From Spirochaetota bacterium (lineage in GTDB: Bacteria; Spirochaetota; Spirochaetia; Treponematales; Breznakiellaceae): a stretch of DNA of 5,918 bases. The stretch lies in contig JAEWSV010000440.1 in the NCBI GenBank assembly GCA_023398155.1, forward strand, positions 1-5,918, in the 5' to 3' direction. Every line of letters begins with the position of its first letter. Position 1 is the stretch's first letter. The translations under genes were made by a program, and so were the position numbers. The notes beneath the pieces were generated by a model that was given only the letters and a program-made list of their open reading frames with translations, did not search any database and was not told the origin of the DNA. Below, in pieces: positions 5,196 through 5,918 of this stretch.

Positions 5196-5504
5196 CTATT
5201 TTAATTCATCGATAAGGGTCTTGAGCCGGCTGCGCACTTGTTCCTTCACCTTCCGGCTCTCCTCATCCTCGACCAAAGGGCGGAAATCGCGTTCCGCGTC
5301 GACGAAGAGTTCGTACGGGCGCAGTCCGAGTCCGTCGCATAGTTTCTGTAATGTCTCGTTGGACGGGAAACGCCTACCCGCTTCGAGTTCCGCGAGATAA
5401 TTCGCGGTGAGTCCGCAGCGCTCGGCCAGGGCCGCTTGGGATAGGTTGTCCCGCGCCCGCGCCGATCTCATATTCTGAATGAATAATCTTTGGATATCGG
5501 TCAC
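5196..5504 (-). CDS. XRE-family helix-turn-helix transcriptional regulator
   Basis: This 102-residue protein starts with GTG. It has a Cro/C1-type HTH over about residues 6-68: LFIQNMRSARARDNLSQAAL, the second helix SQAALAERC (22-30), the recognition helix TANYLAELEAGRR (33-45), and the closing PSNETLQKLCDGLGLRPYELF. A charged C-terminal tail (about 70-102, EESRKVKEQVRSRLKTLIDEL) is predicted to be helical and may mediate dimerisation. There is no sensory or enzymatic domain. The GTG start is favoured because LFIQNMR precedes the HTH as it does in relatives; the ATG at codon 12 would cut the first helix. Only a weak AGGG lies just before the GTG. It is divergent from the response regulator, and the AT-rich region between them is the obvious target for autoregulation. 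Confidence 0.88.
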   Translation of the reverse strand: MTDIQRLFIQNMRSARARDNLSQAALAERCGLTANYLAELEAGRRFPSNETLQKLCDGLGLRPYELFVDAERDFRPLVEDEESRKVKEQVRSRLKTLIDELK

Positions 5505-5510
5505 GCCCTA

Positions 5511-5516
5511 ATTCTA
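5511..5516 (-). promoter_or_regulatory. Possible -10 element very close to the XRE gene start
   Basis: On the minus strand TAGAAT (5 of 6 to TATAAT) ends 6 bases before the GTG start, so transcription from it would begin at or next to the start codon, giving a leaderless message. No good -35 is seen at 16-18 bases upstream. This would explain the absence of a proper ribosome binding site, but it rests on one hexamer. Confidence 0.3.
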
Positions 5517-5588
5517 AGACGAATCGTTTCTCCTAGCTGCTTTTTCAGGAAGCAAATAACAAAAAAAACGACGGCCGACAATATCGAA

Positions 5589-5617
5589 TTGACATATGAC
5601 TATTAGACACATACTAT
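5589..5617 (+). promoter_or_regulatory. Predicted sigma70-type promoter of the response regulator gene
   Basis: A perfect -35 TTGACA at 5589-5594 is followed after 17 bases by TACTAT at 5612-5617 (4 of 6). The predicted start is near 5624, about 100 bases before the ATG at 5726. The region is AT-rich and preceded by a run of eight A residues (5561-5568), which may act as an upstream element or bend the DNA. Confidence 0.65.
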
Positions 5618-5618
5618 T
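5593..5618. repeat. Imperfect direct repeat inside the response-regulator promoter
   Basis: CATATGACTATT at 5593-5604 and CATACTATT at 5610-5618 share CATA and CTATT; the second copy lacks three bases. They are about 17 bases apart and overlap the -35 and -10 elements, a position where a bound repressor such as the divergent XRE protein would block transcription. XRE sites are more often inverted repeats, so this is only suggestive. Confidence 0.3.
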
Positions 5619-5645
5619 GCCAAGAGACACCTTCTGAGGGCAACC

Positions 5646-5717
5646 GTGGATACGGGCGAAGTAACCCTTTCCGGCTATTCGTGGCCGAAACTCATCCATC
5701 TCGCGGTGGGACCATAA
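5646..5717 (+). CDS. Possible 23-codon leader ORF upstream of the response regulator
   Basis: A GTG at 5646 with GAGGG 5 bases upstream opens a 23-codon frame starting MDTGEVTLSGYSWPKLIHL and ending TAA at 5715-5717. The stop overlaps the AAGGA ribosome binding site of the response regulator and lies 8 bases before its ATG, an arrangement that would allow translational coupling or leader-peptide control. The start (GTGGATACGGGCGAAG) resembles the start of the response regulator (ATGGATACCGAGGGGAAG), which may reflect a small duplication. There is no homology evidence, so chance is possible. Confidence 0.35.
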   Translation: MDTGEVTLSGYSWPKLIHLAVGP

Positions 5718-5725
5718 GGATCGCC

Positions 5726-5918
5726 ATGGATACCGAGGGGAAGCGCATCCTCCTCGTCGAGGATGAGGCCATAATAGCGCTCGCCAGAAGGAAGCTCCTG
5801 GAGAAACACGGTTATCACGTCGAGCACGCGCCGACCGGAGAGGCCGCGCTCCTCGCCGCGCGGAACCGCTTCGATTTGGTCCTCATGGACATCGAGCTCG
5901 GAAACGGCATACGGGGGA
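5726..5918 (+). CDS. Response regulator receiver domain protein, N-terminal part (cut by window edge)
   Basis: The frame opens at the ATG at 5726 with AAGGA 5 bases upstream and reads 64 codons to the window edge. It is a CheY-like receiver: KRILLVEDEAIIALARRKLL gives the first strand and the acidic pair Glu12/Asp13, and FDLVLMDIELGNG gives the third strand with the phospho-accepting Asp55. The DIELG wording and the VEDEAIIALA start are typical of receivers paired with PAS-containing hybrid histidine kinases. The conserved Thr/Ser and Lys of the receiver and any output domain lie beyond the window, so it could be a single-domain regulator or the front of a larger signalling protein. It is transcribed divergently from the XRE gene. 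Confidence 0.9.
   Translation, partial: MDTEGKRILLVEDEAIIALARRKLLEKHGYHVEHAPTGEAALLAARNRFDLVLMDIELGNGIRG

Noticed and set aside
4416..5204. 262-codon plus-strand frame opposite the racemase
   Set aside because: Antisense shadow produced by GC-rich codon use; the racemase on the minus strand has both catalytic cysteines.
5536..5568. Inverted repeat TGCTT/AAGCA followed by an A run, considered as a terminator
   Set aside because: The stem has only 5 bp and the T tract precedes it on the minus strand; on the plus strand it is followed by A, not T.
5514..5699. 61-codon minus-strand frame upstream of the XRE gene
   Set aside because: It covers the AT-rich divergent promoter region, lacks a ribosome binding site and shows no recognisable pattern.

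Overview
This 5.9 kb window comes from a GC-rich bacterial chromosome. It is dominated by minus-strand housekeeping and accessory genes, with two plus-strand genes: a peptide precursor near the left end and a truncated response regulator at the right edge. No tRNA, rRNA, CRISPR array or insertion sequence was seen. Taxonomy is uncertain. The short XRE regulator, the stand-alone response regulator and the mix of DinB, PhnB-type VOC, YdeI/OmdA and MBL-fold genes would suit a GC-rich spirochaete-like organism, but that is an impression and not a demonstrated placement.

Left part (1-880). A two-gene minus-strand metal unit consists of a stand-alone heavy-metal-associated (HMA) protein with a TCPSC motif, followed after 16 bases by the start of a membrane protein, probably a metal-transporting P-type ATPase, cut by the window edge. 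Reading away from it on the plus strand is a 101-residue precursor with a Nif11-type leader ending in a Gly-Gly site, so it is a probable RiPP or exported peptide. Between the two lies a perfect FNR/CRP-type palindrome (TTGAC-N4-GTCAA), spaced so that it could act on both promoters. A 17-bp tandem repeat begins inside the last codons of the precursor and carries its stop codon.

Middle (881-2900). The minus strand carries a YdeI/OmdA-family protein convergent with the peptide gene, a small two-helix membrane protein broken by one apparent 1-base deletion, an MBL-fold metallohydrolase, and a GNAT acetyltransferase remnant that lacks its N-terminal part and also has a 1-base deletion. Two frameshifts and a truncation within 1.4 kb indicate either real decay or sequence errors.

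Right part (2910-5918). The minus strand continues with a duplicated PhnB-like VOC protein, a DinB-family protein, an aspartate/glutamate racemase of the YgeA type (translationally coupled to dinB) and an XRE-type transcription regulator. A divergent, AT-rich control region of about 220 bases then leads to a plus-strand response-regulator receiver domain with a near-consensus promoter and a possible 23-codon leader ORF.

The most interesting parts are the Nif11 peptide locus with its shared FNR-like box and stop-codon repeat, and the divergent regulator region at the right end. No complete new multi-gene system is visible: no RiPP-modifying enzyme, exporter or protease for the peptide lies in the window.
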